A stretch of 33,589 bases of DNA. Source: Mycobacteriaceae bacterium (GTDB taxonomy: Bacteria > Actinomycetota > Actinomycetes > Mycobacteriales > Mycobacteriaceae). Numbering within the stretch: the stretch's first letter is position 1; each line of letters opens with the position of its first letter. The DNA lies in assembly GCA_029977845.1 (NCBI GenBank), contig JAPOKC010000029.1, positions 1 to 33,589 of the forward strand. Direction: 5' to 3'. Of the stretch, positions 1-8,672 are shown one piece after another. Below the pieces are notes generated by a model, which was not told where the DNA came from, ran no database searches, and saw only the letters and a list, made by a program, of their open reading frames with translations. The position numbers and the translations under genes are program-made.

Positions 1-2976
1 GTTGCCGCCGGCCCCGCCGTCGCCTCCCGCGGCGCCGGTTCCGCCGTCGGTGGCTCCCGCACCACCGTTGCCTCCGTTGCCGCCGTTACCCGCGGCGACC
101 GCGTCACCGCCGGCTCCGCCCGTGCCGCCCGCACCGCCACCGGTACCGCCATTACCCCCGTTGCCGCCGTCTCCGGAGAGCAAGCCGCCCAGGCCGCCGC
201 CGCCCCCATTGCCGCCGGAGGCGCCCGCACCACCCGCGCCGCCATCGGAGCCGCGGCCGCCGTCGCCGACGTTGCCGGCATTGCCGCCGGACGCGCCATT
301 GCCGCCGCGCACGCCGGCTTGCCCTGAGCTGTAAGCGATTCCGCCGTTTCCGCCGTTTCCGCCGCCGGCCGCGAAGGAGCCCTGGGCGCCGAGCGCGCCG
401 ACGGATCCGCCTGAGCCTCCGGCCCCCGGGTTTCCGCCGGCCCCGCCGGTGCCGCCGAGTCCGGAGTTGCCGCCACTTCCGGCTCGGCCGGCATCGGGGT
501 TCTGCGCGGTGCCGTCACCGCCCCGTCCGCCATTGCCCGGGGTGCCGGCCGTGCCGCCGCGCCCGCCGGTGCCGCCGTTGCCGTTGAGGCTGCCCGCCGA
601 GGCCGCGCCGCCGACACCGCCCAGGCCCCCGATACCGCCGTTGCCACTGGTGGCGCCATTACCGCCCGCCCCGCCGCCGAGTGCACCGTCGGCACCGTTG
701 CCGCCGATGCCGCCGAGACCGCCCGCACCGCCGATGCCGCCGTTACCGCCGGCACCGGAGATCGAGCCGCCGCGGCCACCGGCCCCGCCGTTGCCGCCGG
801 CTCCACCGGTGTAGCCGATGGTGCCGTTGCCGCCCGGGAATGCGCCGTCGACACCGCTGATGCCGGGGGAGCCCTGGCCTCCGCGTCCACCGTCGCCGCC
901 GTGGCCGAATGAGCCACCGTCACCGCCGGCACCACCGTTGCCCGCCGCGGTGCCCGGCGCCGCGTTCGTCGCGTCCCACCCGGCGCCGCCGTTGCCGCCG
1001 TTACCGCCGGACAGATTGGGGACGCCACTGGCGCCGTCGGTGCCGTCGGTTCCGCCGCGGCCCTGACCCTTGACCCCACCCTGACCGCCCGTAGCCAGCG
1101 CGGTCCCGGCGTCCCCGCCCTTGCCGCCCGTGCCGCCGTCGGGCCGCAAGGCCGTGCCGTCGGCGCCGTTGCCGCCGTTGCCCGCGACACCGGAGGTGCC
1201 TCCGGCGCCACCGTTTCCGCCGTTTCCGGCCACACCGTCGAAACAGAAGAAGAAGACGAACCGGCCGCCGCCGCTGCTGCCACCGGCCCCGCCGTTACCG
1301 CCGTTACCGCCACCGCCGCTGCTGCCGCCGTCGGTGCCGTCGGGGTTCAGCGCGGTGCCGTCGAGACCGTTGACACCGTCGCCGCCGGTGCCGCCCACAC
1401 CGCCGATACCGCCGGCCCCACCGTTACCGCCGGCGCCGATGACCCAGGAACCCTCGCCGCCGTTGCCGCCGTTACCACCGGTGCCGCCGTTGCCGCCGGT
1501 GGCGCCGGGCGCACCGGTGAGGCCGGTCGCGCCGCCCCCGCCGTTGCCGCCCGCGCCGCCGTAGCCGAGCACCGACAGCAGACCGGTGCTGCCGCCATCG
1601 CCGCCATCACCGGCAATGCCGCCGTAGCGGGAGTTGGAGCCGCCGCCTCCGCCGGCACCGCCGTTACCGATCCACAGACCGCCCGATCCGCCGACGCCAC
1701 CAGCCCCACCCGTGGTGGCGCCCGCACCGCCGTTGCCGCCGCGCCCACCGATTCCGATGGTCGACAACCAACCCGAGTTGCCGCCCGCGCCGCCGACACC
1801 GCCGGTTCCGACGAGTTGTCCACTAGCGCCGCCGTTTCCGCCGCTACCGCCGGTGCCGGCCCAGGACAGCAACCCGGTATCACCGCCGTTACCGCCCGCG
1901 CCTCCGTTACCCGACTGACGGCCGCCGATACCGCCCGCCCCGCCGTTACCGCCGTAGCCGAGGAACAGTCCCCCGACACCGCCGTCCCCACCCTTGCCAC
2001 CCGTGCTGAGCGCCGCCCCGCCGTTACCGCCACTGCCGAACCAGCCCGCCGATCCGCCGTTGCCGCCGTTGTACCCATCACCGCCGTTACCGATCAGACC
2101 GGCATTACCGCCGTTGCAGGCGCCGGTCGGACAGGTCTGGGCGGTCCACGAATAGCCATTGCCCAGCAGGATCCCGGCATTGGGGTTGTCGGCGGTGCCA
2201 TTGCCGACGAACAAACGGACGAACTCAGCGATGGGATTCGAGACCGAAGAGATCGAGTTAGCCTCGGGCTCAGAGAGCCTCGTTGTGTCGTTGGGGTCAC
2301 GTCGGGCAACGGCTAATGCGGACCACAACAGAGGCGTCGTTGCCGGGAATTCGCCATCCGTCCCGGAGGTGAACCAGTTCAGCAGGGTTGAACTCAATGG
2401 AGTGACCTGACCCGAATCGCCCGCCCTGAGTACTGATACGGCTGCAGACGCCACCGGCACGGCCACCGCTGCGCCTTCGACACCTGCCGACGTGAGCTGT
2501 GCGATCGCGCGACCCGCCGCGGTGCGCGGCGAAACTTGCGGCGAGAGCGTTTTGACCTCCGGTACCGGCAGATCGCTATCGCTCTCTGCCGGTGCAGGAT
2601 TCACACCTGTCGTGCCCGCGGAGGTCCGCCCGGAGCTCGACTCGTTCTGTGGGGCCGATGCCCCGGGTCGATTACCAACCTCAGATCGAAGCGCGGGCCT
2701 GGAGGCTGCCGAGGGGCCACCCGGGTGCCGGGACGCTCGGGTGACGGGGCGTCTGGGAGATGAATCGGGCGATGCTGAATCAGGTGACCCATTGCCCGTC
2801 GAGCCCGACGAACCGGTGGTATCGGCGAAGGCAGCGGGCATCGAAGCCGCCGCCCATCCGATCCCCAGGGCGATCGCGAGGGCCCCGACCCGGCCGACGT
2901 GTCGCGCGGCGGACAAAGCCGGAGCTGCCTTGGGTCCCCGGAACCATGAGAAGCCGGCGCGATCCGGGGCACGCAT
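1..2976 (-). CDS. PGRS-repeat secreted/surface protein, C-terminus beyond window
   Basis: The minus frame is open from about position 3156 to the window edge, so at least 992 codons are present and the C-terminus is missing. I chose ATG 2976 because it is followed by a signal-like segment with VGRVGALAIALGIG and an AxA-type end (SMPAAFAD); no good ribosome site precedes it. Residues about 45-190 are Ser/Pro/Gly-rich and probably disordered. Next come a PLLWSALAVARR motif and LFVGNGTADNPNAGILLGNG, then hundreds of residues of GGxGG[NAD] repeats, the mycobacterial PGRS type. The usual 100-residue PE domain is absent. VGRVG and LSWAVLAVTRR also occur in the protein at 11956-14397, so the two share an N-terminal architecture. 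One insertion at about 1240-1260 encodes a Phe-rich FVFFFCF stretch. The function of PGRS proteins of this type is not established; a cell-surface location is inferred. Confidence 0.85.
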   Translation of the reverse strand, partial: MRAPDRAGFSWFRGPKAAPALSAARHVGRVGALAIALGIGWAAASMPAAFADTTGSSGSTGNGSPDSASPDSSPRRPVTRASRHPGGPSAASRPALRSEVGNRPGASAPQNESSSGRTSAGTTGVNPAPAESDSDLPVPEVKTLSPQVSPRTAAGRAIAQLTSAGVEGAAVAVPVASAAVSVLRAGDSGQVTPLSSTLLNWFTSGTDGEFPATTPLLWSALAVARRDPNDTTRLSEPEANSISSVSNPIAEFVRLFVGNGTADNPNAGILLGNGYSWTAQTCPTGACNGGNAGLIGNGGDGYNGGNGGSAGWFGSGGNGGAALSTGGKGGDGGVGGLFLGYGGNGGAGGIGGRQSGNGGAGGNGGDTGLLSWAGTGGSGGNGGASGQLVGTGGVGGAGGNSGWLSTIGIGGRGGNGGAGATTGGAGGVGGSGGLWIGNGGAGGGGGSNSRYGGIAGDGGDGGSTGLLSVLGYGGAGGNGGGGATGLTGAPGATGGNGGTGGNGGNGGEGSWVIGAGGNGGAGGIGGVGGTGGDGVNGLDGTALNPDGTDGGSSGGGGNGGNGGAGGSSGGGRFVFFFCFDGVAGNGGNGGAGGTSGVAGNGGNGADGTALRPDGGTGGKGGDAGTALATGGQGGVKGQGRGGTDGTDGASGVPNLSGGNGGNGGAGWDATNAAPGTAAGNGGAGGDGGSFGHGGDGGRGGQGSPGISGVDGAFPGGNGTIGYTGGAGGNGGAGGRGGSISGAGGNGGIGGAGGLGGIGGNGADGALGGGAGGNGATSGNGGIGGLGGVGGAASAGSLNGNGGTGGRGGTAGTPGNGGRGGDGTAQNPDAGRAGSGGNSGLGGTGGAGGNPGAGGSGGSVGALGAQGSFAAGGGNGGNGGIAYSSGQAGVRGGNGASGGNAGNVGDGGRGSDGGAGGAGASGGNGGGGGLGGLLSGDGGNGGNGGTGGGAGGTGGAGGDAVAAGNGGNGGNGGAGATDGGTGAAGGDGGAGGN

Positions 2977-3539
2977 GGCCTGAATCGGGGAGGTGCGCGC
3001 GTCAACTGATTCGCTCCCCGTGCCAACCGATCTGAAGCGCCCATAGTGAACGCCCTTCAACAGACCTGCCTTCAACGTCCGCGAAGGCGACTGCAGAGGG
3101 ACCGGCCCGACCCCGTCTGTCCCTTTGCTGACCGACGGAGCAGACTCGGCAAAAGATCAATCGGCATAGAAGTCAAACGGCATAGAAGTAGTGCCCCCAT
3201 AAACACTGTCTCGTCACGACATGCGAGATTGGAGTGTTCCATCTATCCGCTACCAAGCTGCGCCAGATTTGCTGGCAGGCCAAAATAATATTTATATTTT
3301 TTGCACAAGATCTTCATCGTTCAAATAGGTCGTCAACTCGCTCTAAACAGCTTTTCCAGCCGTACATTTCGTTGCTCTGGTGGCGCATCGCACCGACGGG
3401 GAAAGGTCGTTGCTCTTCGAACCGACGGATTTCCCTTAAAACAAGCGTCGGCAGGTTTTTTCCGCTGGCCTGACGGCTGACATCGCTTCTATTGTGAGAG
3501 AGGAGTCAGTCATCGCGCCGAGGTGAGGGGGTTCTTCCG
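2977..3539. promoter_or_regulatory. AT-rich intergenic region between PGRS gene and tetR pair
   Basis: About 560 bases without a convincing gene separate the divergent PGRS and tetR genes, so both promoters should lie here. The stretch around 3270-3360 is strikingly AT-rich against the GC-rich surroundings. The 12-mer CGGCATAGAAGT occurs twice, at 3162-3173 and 3178-3189, a 16-base direct repeat like the sites of response regulators. TATTGT at 3490-3495 is a possible -10 for the tetR pair, but its -35 is weak. On the minus strand CACTAT (3050-3055) could serve the PGRS gene. Confidence 0.4.
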
Positions 3540-4229
3540 GTGGCGACCCAGCCTCGAGCAGCCGAGACGCGGCGGCGGATCCTCGCCGCGGCGGTCGACC
3601 TGTTCGCGGCCAACGGCTACCTCGAGACGACGCCGCAGGCCATCGCCGCCGCAGCCGACCTCACCACCGGCGCGTTCTACTACCACTTCAAGTCCAAGGA
3701 AGACCTCGCCACCGCGATCGTCGACGAAGGATGGCCCGATGTCGCGGCGGCGTTCAATGACCGCGATCATGCGCACAGGTCCGGCCTGCTCAACGTCATC
3801 GAATCGGTCTTCGCCGTCACCGAGATCCTCAACCATGACAAGCTGCGCTGGGTCGGTTTCCACCTCAACATGGCGATCGGCCACCTCAGCCCGTCGGCCC
3901 GCCAGTCCTACCGCGAGCGGGTACAGGCTTTCTCCCTCGCAGTCGTCGGTGCATTCCAGGATTCCCAATTGCGCGAGGGTGTCACGCGTCAGCGGGCAGG
4001 CGAGTTGCTGTGGATCACGCTCAGCGGCTCACAGCTGCTCTCCGACGTACTCGAGTCGACGCCAACGGCACGTTTCGCCCGCTTGGGCGCGGCGTGGAAG
4101 TCCGTGCTGCGCACCATCGTTCCCGACTCGGCGTTGCCCGAGCTCGTCACGTTCATCGACCAGACCGTCGCCCGGTACGGACAAACAAGTGCCGGTGAAC
4201 CCGCGACCGTCTCCGAATCGGTCACGTAG
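3540..4229 (+). CDS. TetR/AcrR-family regulator, first of a tandem pair
   Basis: This 229-residue protein has an N-terminal TetR helix-turn-helix (about residues 8-55), with AAETRRRILAAAVDLFAANGYLETT followed by LTTGAFYYHFKSKEDL. The C-terminal ligand and dimer domain ends in RAGELLWITLSGSQLLSD. GTG 3540 is the start because GAGGGG at 3525-3530 sits nine bases upstream and there is no earlier in-frame start. The next gene begins two bases after the stop and encodes a clear paralogue, so the two are co-transcribed. The HTH-to-C-domain layout resembles gamma-butyrolactone-receptor-like TetR proteins, but the ligand and targets cannot be read from sequence. No efflux pump or enzyme adjoins it; the PGRS gene is the divergent neighbour. 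Confidence 0.93.
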   Translation: MATQPRAAETRRRILAAAVDLFAANGYLETTPQAIAAAADLTTGAFYYHFKSKEDLATAIVDEGWPDVAAAFNDRDHAHRSGLLNVIESVFAVTEILNHDKLRWVGFHLNMAIGHLSPSARQSYRERVQAFSLAVVGAFQDSQLREGVTRQRAGELLWITLSGSQLLSDVLESTPTARFARLGAAWKSVLRTIVPDSALPELVTFIDQTVARYGQTSAGEPATVSESVT

Positions 4230-4231
4230 TC

Positions 4232-4882
4232 ATGGCCTTAGCGGAGCGAACCGCCGAGACACGGCGAAAACTGATCGACGCCGCCGTCGAACTGTTCATC
4301 GAGAAGGGCTACCTCGAAACCACCCCGAAAGACATCGCCGCCGCGGCCCAGCTGACCACCGGTGCGTTCTACCACCACTTCAGCTCCAAGGAAGAAGTCG
4401 GCGTCGCTATCGCAGAGCAAGGCTGGCCGAACGCCGCCGCCGTCTTGGGCGCCTATCTCGATGGCCCGCAACCTGGCCTGGAGAACGTTACCCGCGCAGT
4501 CTTCGGGGTGGCCGAGATCGTGTTCAGTAACGGGCTGCAATGGATCGGTTTCTTCCTCGACCATGCGCGCGGACATCTGAGTTCGTCGGCCCGCGAGATG
4601 CACCGGCAGCGGGTGGCTGCCTTCACCGAGTCAGTTCCCGGGGCGCTCCGGGACGACGAGATCCGCGATGACATCTCCCGGCAGGAGGCGGGCGAGTTGC
4701 TGTGGGTCGCGTTCACCGGCGCCCTCTTGATGTCGGGTGCCCTCGACGAGAAGGGGCCGGCCGTCTTCGAACGTCTGGCCATGGCGTGGTCGTCCGCGTT
4801 GCGCAGTGTCGTGCCAACCGAACTCTTGCCGAAGTTCGAACAGCTCGTGGTCCAGGTTGCCGCGCAGCACAGCCAACAGTGA
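4232..4882 (+). CDS. TetR/AcrR-family regulator, second of a tandem pair
   Basis: This 216-residue paralogue of the preceding protein keeps nearly the same landmarks: AETRRKLIDAAVELFIEKGYLETTPKDIAAAA is followed by LTTGAFYHHFSSKEE, then EQGWP, HLSSSAR and RQEAGELLWVAFTGALLMS. ATG 4232 lies two bases after the upstream stop, so translation is probably coupled. The pair most simply arose by tandem duplication. They could form heterodimers or answer different ligands at similar operators, but that is inference. The conserved GELLW segment in both C-terminal domains suggests a shared ligand-pocket fold. Confidence 0.93.
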   Translation: MALAERTAETRRKLIDAAVELFIEKGYLETTPKDIAAAAQLTTGAFYHHFSSKEEVGVAIAEQGWPNAAAVLGAYLDGPQPGLENVTRAVFGVAEIVFSNGLQWIGFFLDHARGHLSSSAREMHRQRVAAFTESVPGALRDDEIRDDISRQEAGELLWVAFTGALLMSGALDEKGPAVFERLAMAWSSALRSVVPTELLPKFEQLVVQVAAQHSQQ

Positions 4883-5110
4883 CCCGATAAACATAGGACC
4901 CCCGGCCGTCCTCGACGAGCGATAGGCATCCAACGAAATTCACAGTTCGACACAGTGCCGCGGCACGTCCCCGAAGCAGATTTTTGGCAGGTGTCAATCA
5001 AGCAGATTTACTACAGACCGATTCCGCATCGCGGCGATTGAGTAGGCGGATATTTTCGCTGATGAGGTCTATCCACCACTCCAGCGGTAACTGTCGTCAG
5101 AGCTGTCGTC
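4883..5110. other. Intergenic region, no gene seen
   Basis: No protein gene is supported between the second tetR and the tRNA terminator. A perfect 12-base palindrome, GTGCCGCGGCAC, lies at 4955-4966. At 4985-5008 the elements TGGCAG, GTGTCAAT and AGCAGATT occur in the same order as at 11666-11691, in front of the candidate small RNA. Confidence 0.35.
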
Positions 5111-5130
5111 AAAACGGCACTCAGCTGCCG
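5111..5130 (-). terminator. Intrinsic terminator of tRNA-Ala
   Basis: Read on the minus strand just beyond the tRNA 3' end, CGGCA and TGCCG form a five-pair stem around GCTGAG, followed by TTTT. A second T-run (TTTTTT, 5132-5137) lies between this and the tRNA. Confidence 0.5.
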
Positions 5131-5148
5131 CAAAAAAGCCGTATTTCC

Positions 5149-5224
5149 TGGTGGAGCTAAGGGGACTCGAACCCCTGACCCCCACACTGCCAGTGTGGTG
5201 CGCTACCAGCTGCGCCATAGCCCC
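5149..5224 (-). tRNA. tRNA-Ala (anticodon GGC)
   Basis: The minus strand reads GGGGCTA at the 5' end (5224), then a D-arm containing GGCGCAGCTGGTAGCGC. The anticodon stem CCACA/TGTGG encloses CTGGCAG, giving anticodon GGC for alanine codon GCC. The T-arm is AGGGGTTCGAGTCCCCT, the acceptor end is TAGCTCC, and the CCA is encoded (5149-5151). All stems pair, and the length of 73 bases plus CCA is normal. It stands alone rather than in a tRNA cluster. Confidence 0.97.
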
Positions 5225-5325
5225 AGATGCGCTGTCGAAATTACACCACCGCTGCAGCGGCCTCAAAACCGCTGCTCCCGGGCACCGGGGCAGGTCGTCG
5301 CTCAAAGCCGGGCACTGATCGTGGT

Positions 5326-5341
5326 GGTCCGCAAACGGACC
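5326..5341 (-). terminator. Possible hairpin terminator after the MFS gene
   Basis: GGTCCG and CGGACC form a perfect six-pair stem with loop CAAA about ten bases beyond the MFS stop codon on the minus strand. There is no T-run, which is common for mycobacterial terminators but weakens the call. Confidence 0.3.
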
Positions 5342-5350
5342 GGCGGTCCG

Positions 5351-6610
5351 CTACGGCAGTTCCCCGGCCTCCTCCGGGCCGGGCAGCGGGGCGGGCTCGT
5401 GTCCCGGCGAGCTGTCGCGGGTTTCCGGGGCGAAGACCCAGCCGACCGCCGCCATCAGCGTGATCGCCCCGCTGATCACGAAGGCCGACCCGAAGGAGAA
5501 GTGCTGGGCGATCTTGCCGACCCCGAAGGACCCGACGATCGAGCCGAAGTCGGCCATCATCTGATACGTCGCGATGGCCGTCCCGCCTCGAGCCTTGCTG
5601 CCGATGACGTCGGCGATCGCCGCCTGCTGGGGCGAGGTGTACAAACCCGTGGAAATCCCGGCGAGCACGGCGGTCACCATGAACCCAGCCAGCGAGTGCG
5701 TCAGACCGACCGCCGCCGTGGACACGGCCGTGAGCGCCAAGCCCGAGATGAGCAGTGGGCGGCGGCCGATCCGGTCGGACACCCGCCCGGAGGGGATCAC
5801 CGCGACGACGTTGCCGATTGCGAAAGCGGCCAGCGCCAGCCCTGCCATCCCGGCGCCGTACCGCAGGGCCTCGGTGACGAACATCGGCACCAGTGCGGTC
5901 CGCAGGCCGAACAGCGTCCAGCCCGTCGCGAAATTCGACAGCAGTGCGGCCCGATACGCCCTGTGTCGCAACGCGACCCGCACCGTGACGGTCAGCTCGT
6001 CCGGCTCCGCCGGCGCGGCCAGCGGTGAGTTCCTGAGACTCACCAGGACCACCGTCGCAGCCACCAGCAGCAACGCACCATAGATGAGGAACGGGGCGCC
6101 GAGCCCCAGCCCCGCCGTCGCGCTGCCCAGCAGCGGCCCGGCCACCGAACCGACCAGGAACGCGGTGGAGAACATGCCGGCCACCCGGCCACGGGCGTCG
6201 TGCGGGCTCATCCGGATCATCAGACCAAGCGCCGAGACCATGAACATCGTGGAACCGAACCCGCCGAGGCCGCGGAACATCAGCAGCTGCCAGTAGGTCT
6301 TGGCGAACGCACAGGCCATCGTGGTCAGCGCCACGATCAGCAGGCCCGCGACGTAGACCTTGCGCTCCCCCAGTCGCTGGATCATCTTTCCGGCCGGCGG
6401 GGCGGCGCACAGCCGCATGAAGGCGAAGGCGGTGATGATGAAGGTCGCTGCGCTGATGCTCACGCCGAAACTGCGGGCGAACTGTGGCAGCACCGGGGCC
6501 ACCACGCCGTAGCCCAGGGCGATCACGGCGTTGGCGCCGATCAGCGACCAGACCTCCCGCGGGAGGCGAACCTTCGGGCTCGCGGCAGCGCCCTGGGTTA
6601 CCGAACTCAC
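5351..6610 (-). CDS. MFS family transporter (12-TM drug:H+ antiporter type)
   Basis: The 419-residue integral membrane protein has about twelve hydrophobic segments. The first is IGANAVIALGYGVVAPVLPQ, a DHA1-like first helix. The cytoplasmic loop between helices 2 and 3 carries GKMIQRLGERK, and a matching GRVSDRIGRR occurs in the second half, the two copies of the MFS loop motif. It is expected to export small hydrophobic compounds with proton exchange; the substrate is unknown. I start it at GTG 6610, not at an ATG 54 bases upstream, because TACAGT on the minus strand (6617-6622) lies exactly six bases before this GTG, giving a leaderless start, and because the longer form would overlap the divergent DoxX-like gene. 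Confidence is high for the family and moderate for the start. Confidence 0.9.
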   Translation of the reverse strand: MSSVTQGAAASPKVRLPREVWSLIGANAVIALGYGVVAPVLPQFARSFGVSISAATFIITAFAFMRLCAAPPAGKMIQRLGERKVYVAGLLIVALTTMACAFAKTYWQLLMFRGLGGFGSTMFMVSALGLMIRMSPHDARGRVAGMFSTAFLVGSVAGPLLGSATAGLGLGAPFLIYGALLLVAATVVLVSLRNSPLAAPAEPDELTVTVRVALRHRAYRAALLSNFATGWTLFGLRTALVPMFVTEALRYGAGMAGLALAAFAIGNVVAVIPSGRVSDRIGRRPLLISGLALTAVSTAAVGLTHSLAGFMVTAVLAGISTGLYTSPQQAAIADVIGSKARGGTAIATYQMMADFGSIVGSFGVGKIAQHFSFGSAFVISGAITLMAAVGWVFAPETRDSSPGHEPAPLPGPEEAGELP

Positions 6611-6645
6611 CCGACGACTGTATTCGGAGCCGATAGGGTTGACCG
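6611..6645. promoter_or_regulatory. Divergent pair of leaderless promoters
   Basis: Only 35 bases separate the two start codons. On the plus strand TAGGGT (6634-6639) is followed by six bases and ATG 6646. On the minus strand TACAGT (6617-6622) is followed by six bases and GTG 6610. Both fit TANNNT -10 elements that place transcription start at the first base of the start codon. Back-to-back polymerases would compete for this short region. Confidence 0.6.
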
Positions 6646-7011
6646 ATGGGCGTCTTGAACTCACCGAAGACCTATCTCGGGCTCGCCGCGTTTCACGCGG
6701 TGGACGCCGCCGCCTGCGCGGCCCAGGTACCGCCGATCAAGAAGAGCCTCGACTCGGTCGGCTGCCCGGACAACATTCGAAAGGTGCTGCCCGTGATCAA
6801 GGTCGCGGCAGCCGTCGGGCTGGCATCGGTGAAATGGTTTCCCGGCCTCGCCCGCCTGACCACCGCGATGTTGACCCTTTACTTCACCCTCGCCGTCGGG
6901 GCCCATGTGCGCGTCCACGACAAGGTTTCCAACACCCTTCCGGCGGTGACTTTCCTGGCCCTGTTCGCAGCCATGACCGTCAAGGGACCGGAGCCCGCAG
7001 TTACCCGATGA
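6646..7011 (+). CDS. DoxX-like small membrane protein
   Basis: The 121-residue protein has about four hydrophobic segments and the DoxX-family layout: a first helix with [16 protein letters not shown], a short polar loop, then [23 protein letters not shown] and a terminal [11 protein letters not shown] helix. DoxX-like proteins are small inner-membrane proteins, some linked to redox stress; the biochemical role here is unknown. It is leaderless on TAGGGT at 6634-6639. Its last 11 bases overlap the 3' end of the convergent phosphoglucomutase gene. A second DoxX-like protein lies at 24059-24418. Confidence 0.7.
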   Translation: MGVLNSPKTYLGLAAFHAVDAAACAAQVPPIKKSLDSVGCPDNIRKVLPVIKVAAAVGLASVKWFPGLARLTTAMLTLYFTLAVGAHVRVHDKVSNTLPAVTFLALFAAMTVKGPEPAVTR

Positions 7012-8635
7012 CGGTGTTCACCAATTCCCGGGCCGCCTGCTGCACCTGCACCAGATGCTCGGGGCCCTTGAAGCTCTCTGCGTAGATCTTGTAGACGTCC
7101 TCGGTTCCCGACGGGCGCGCGGCGAACCAGCCGTTGGCGGTGGTGACCTTGAGCCCGCCCAGCGGAGCGCCGTTGCCCGGCGCGGCGGTCAGCTTCGCAG
7201 TGATCGGCTCACCGGCCAGTTCGGTGGCGCTGACCTGATCGGCCGACAGTTTGGACAGCCGGGCCTTCTGCTCACGGTCTGCGGGCGCGTCGACACGGGC
7301 GTAGATCGGTGCGCCGTACTTCTCGGCCAGCGCCACGTAGCGCTGTGAGGGGGTCTGCCCGGTGACCGCCAGGATCTCCGAGGCCAGCAGCGCCAGGATT
7401 ATGCCGTCCTTGTCGGTGGTCCACACCGATCCGTCACGACGCAGGAACGACGCTCCGGCGGACTCTTCTCCACCGAATCCGATTGTGCCGCTGATCAATC
7501 CGTCGACGAACCACTTGAAGCCGACCGGCACCTCGAGTAGCTTGCGGTCCAGTCCGGCGACCACCCGGTCGATGATCGAGGAACTCACTGCGGTCTTGCC
7601 GATCGCCACCCCGACCGGCCAGTCCGGCCGATGCGAACACAGGTAATCGATGGCCACCGCCAGGTAGTGGTTGGGGTTGAGCAGCCCGCCGTCGGGAGTC
7701 ACGATGCCGTGCCGGTCGGCGTCGGCGTCGTTTCCCGTGGCGATCTGATAGGACTCCCGGTTGGCGATCAGGGTCGCCATCGCATTGGGCGACGAGCAGT
7801 CCATCCGGATCTTGCCGTCGGTGTCCAGTGTCATGAACCGCCAGGTGGCGTCGACGAGTGGATTGACCACGGTCAGGTCGAGTTTGTGCCGTTCGGCGAT
7901 CGCACCCCAGTAGTCCACGCTGGCCCCGCCCAGAGGGTCAGCGCCGATCCGGATGCCCTCGGCCCGGATCGCGTGCACGTCGACGACGTTGGGCAGATCG
8001 GCGACGTAGGCGTCGAGGTAGTCGTGCCGCGACGCCGCGGCCAGCGCCTTGGCCAGCGACACCCGCTTCACCTCGCGCAATCCCCCGCGCAGAATATCGT
8101 TGGCGCGCTTGGCGATCACCGACGTCGCGTCGGTGTCGGCCGGTCCACCGTTCGGCGGGTTGTACTTGAAGCCACCGTCGCGCGGCGGATTGTGCGACGG
8201 GGTGACGACGATCCCGTCGGACAGCCCCGACGTGCGGCCGCGGTTGTAGCGCAGGATCGCGTGGCTGACCGCCGGGGTCGGGGTGTAACGGTCCGCCCCG
8301 TCGATCAGCACCGTGATGTCGTTGGCCGCCAGCACCTCCAGCGCCGAGGCCCACGCCGGTTCGGACAACCCGTGAGTGTCACGGCCCAGGAACATCGGAC
8401 CATCGGTGCGCTGCGCGGCCCGGTACTCGGCGATCGCCTGGGTGGTGGCCAGGATGTGGGCCTCGTTGAACGCCCCGTCCAGGCTCGAGCCGCGATGCCC
8501 GGACGTGCCGAAGGCCACCTGCTGGGACACATCGTCGGGATCGGGATGCACCGTGTAGTACGCGGTGACCAGGTGGGGCAGGTCGATGAGGTCTTCGGGC
8601 TGCGCCGGCTGACCGGCGCGGGGGTTGGCCGCCAT
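7001..8635 (-). CDS. pgm: Phosphoglucomutase (alpha-D-glucose-phosphate-specific)
   Basis: The 544-residue protein interconverts glucose-1-phosphate and glucose-6-phosphate, feeding glycogen, trehalose and cell-wall sugar nucleotides in the cytoplasm. Near the N-terminus is [12 protein letters not shown]. The phosphoserine loop VVTPSHNPP has its catalytic serine near residue 147. The metal-binding DADADRHG loop, GFKWFVDG and the C-terminal phosphate-binding [14 protein letters not shown] follow in the family order. Length matches bacterial Pgm of this class. ATG 8635 is preceded on the minus strand by CAGAAT and exactly six bases, so the mRNA is probably leaderless. It diverges from the fluoride-channel cassette with 37 bases between start codons. 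Confidence 0.97.
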   Translation of the reverse strand: MAANPRAGQPAQPEDLIDLPHLVTAYYTVHPDPDDVSQQVAFGTSGHRGSSLDGAFNEAHILATTQAIAEYRAAQRTDGPMFLGRDTHGLSEPAWASALEVLAANDITVLIDGADRYTPTPAVSHAILRYNRGRTSGLSDGIVVTPSHNPPRDGGFKYNPPNGGPADTDATSVIAKRANDILRGGLREVKRVSLAKALAAASRHDYLDAYVADLPNVVDVHAIRAEGIRIGADPLGGASVDYWGAIAERHKLDLTVVNPLVDATWRFMTLDTDGKIRMDCSSPNAMATLIANRESYQIATGNDADADRHGIVTPDGGLLNPNHYLAVAIDYLCSHRPDWPVGVAIGKTAVSSSIIDRVVAGLDRKLLEVPVGFKWFVDGLISGTIGFGGEESAGASFLRRDGSVWTTDKDGIILALLASEILAVTGQTPSQRYVALAEKYGAPIYARVDAPADREQKARLSKLSADQVSATELAGEPITAKLTAAPGNGAPLGGLKVTTANGWFAARPSGTEDVYKIYAESFKGPEHLVQVQQAARELVNTVIG

Positions 8636-8672
8636 GGGGTGATTCTGCCCCGGTAGGCGCGATACTTACCCG
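8636..8672. promoter_or_regulatory. Divergent leaderless promoters, pgm and crcB cassette
   Basis: The minus strand carries CAGAAT (8642-8647) six bases before ATG 8635. The plus strand carries GATACT (8661-8666) six bases before GTG 8673. Both keep A at position 2 and T at position 6 of the -10 hexamer. There is no room for a crcB-type fluoride riboswitch in the cassette leader, which appears to have no 5' UTR. Confidence 0.55.

Noticed and set aside
2..2400. Long Pro-rich plus-strand open frames (many PPxPP units)
   Set aside because: They are the complement of the Gly-rich PGRS repeat on the minus strand, whose frame is open for about 3 kb and begins with a signal peptide.
4955..4966. GTGCCGCGGCAC palindrome as a regulatory site
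   Set aside because: Twelve-base GC palindromes are frequent in GC-rich DNA and it is not near a start codon or promoter; kept only as a note.
6611..6664. Longer MFS start at ATG 6664
   Set aside because: It would overlap the divergent DoxX-like gene and both promoters; GTG 6610 has a -10 at the correct spacing.
8636..8672. A crcB (fluoride) riboswitch before the channel genes
   Set aside because: There is too little sequence before the start codon and no typical paired leader; the predicted leader length is zero.
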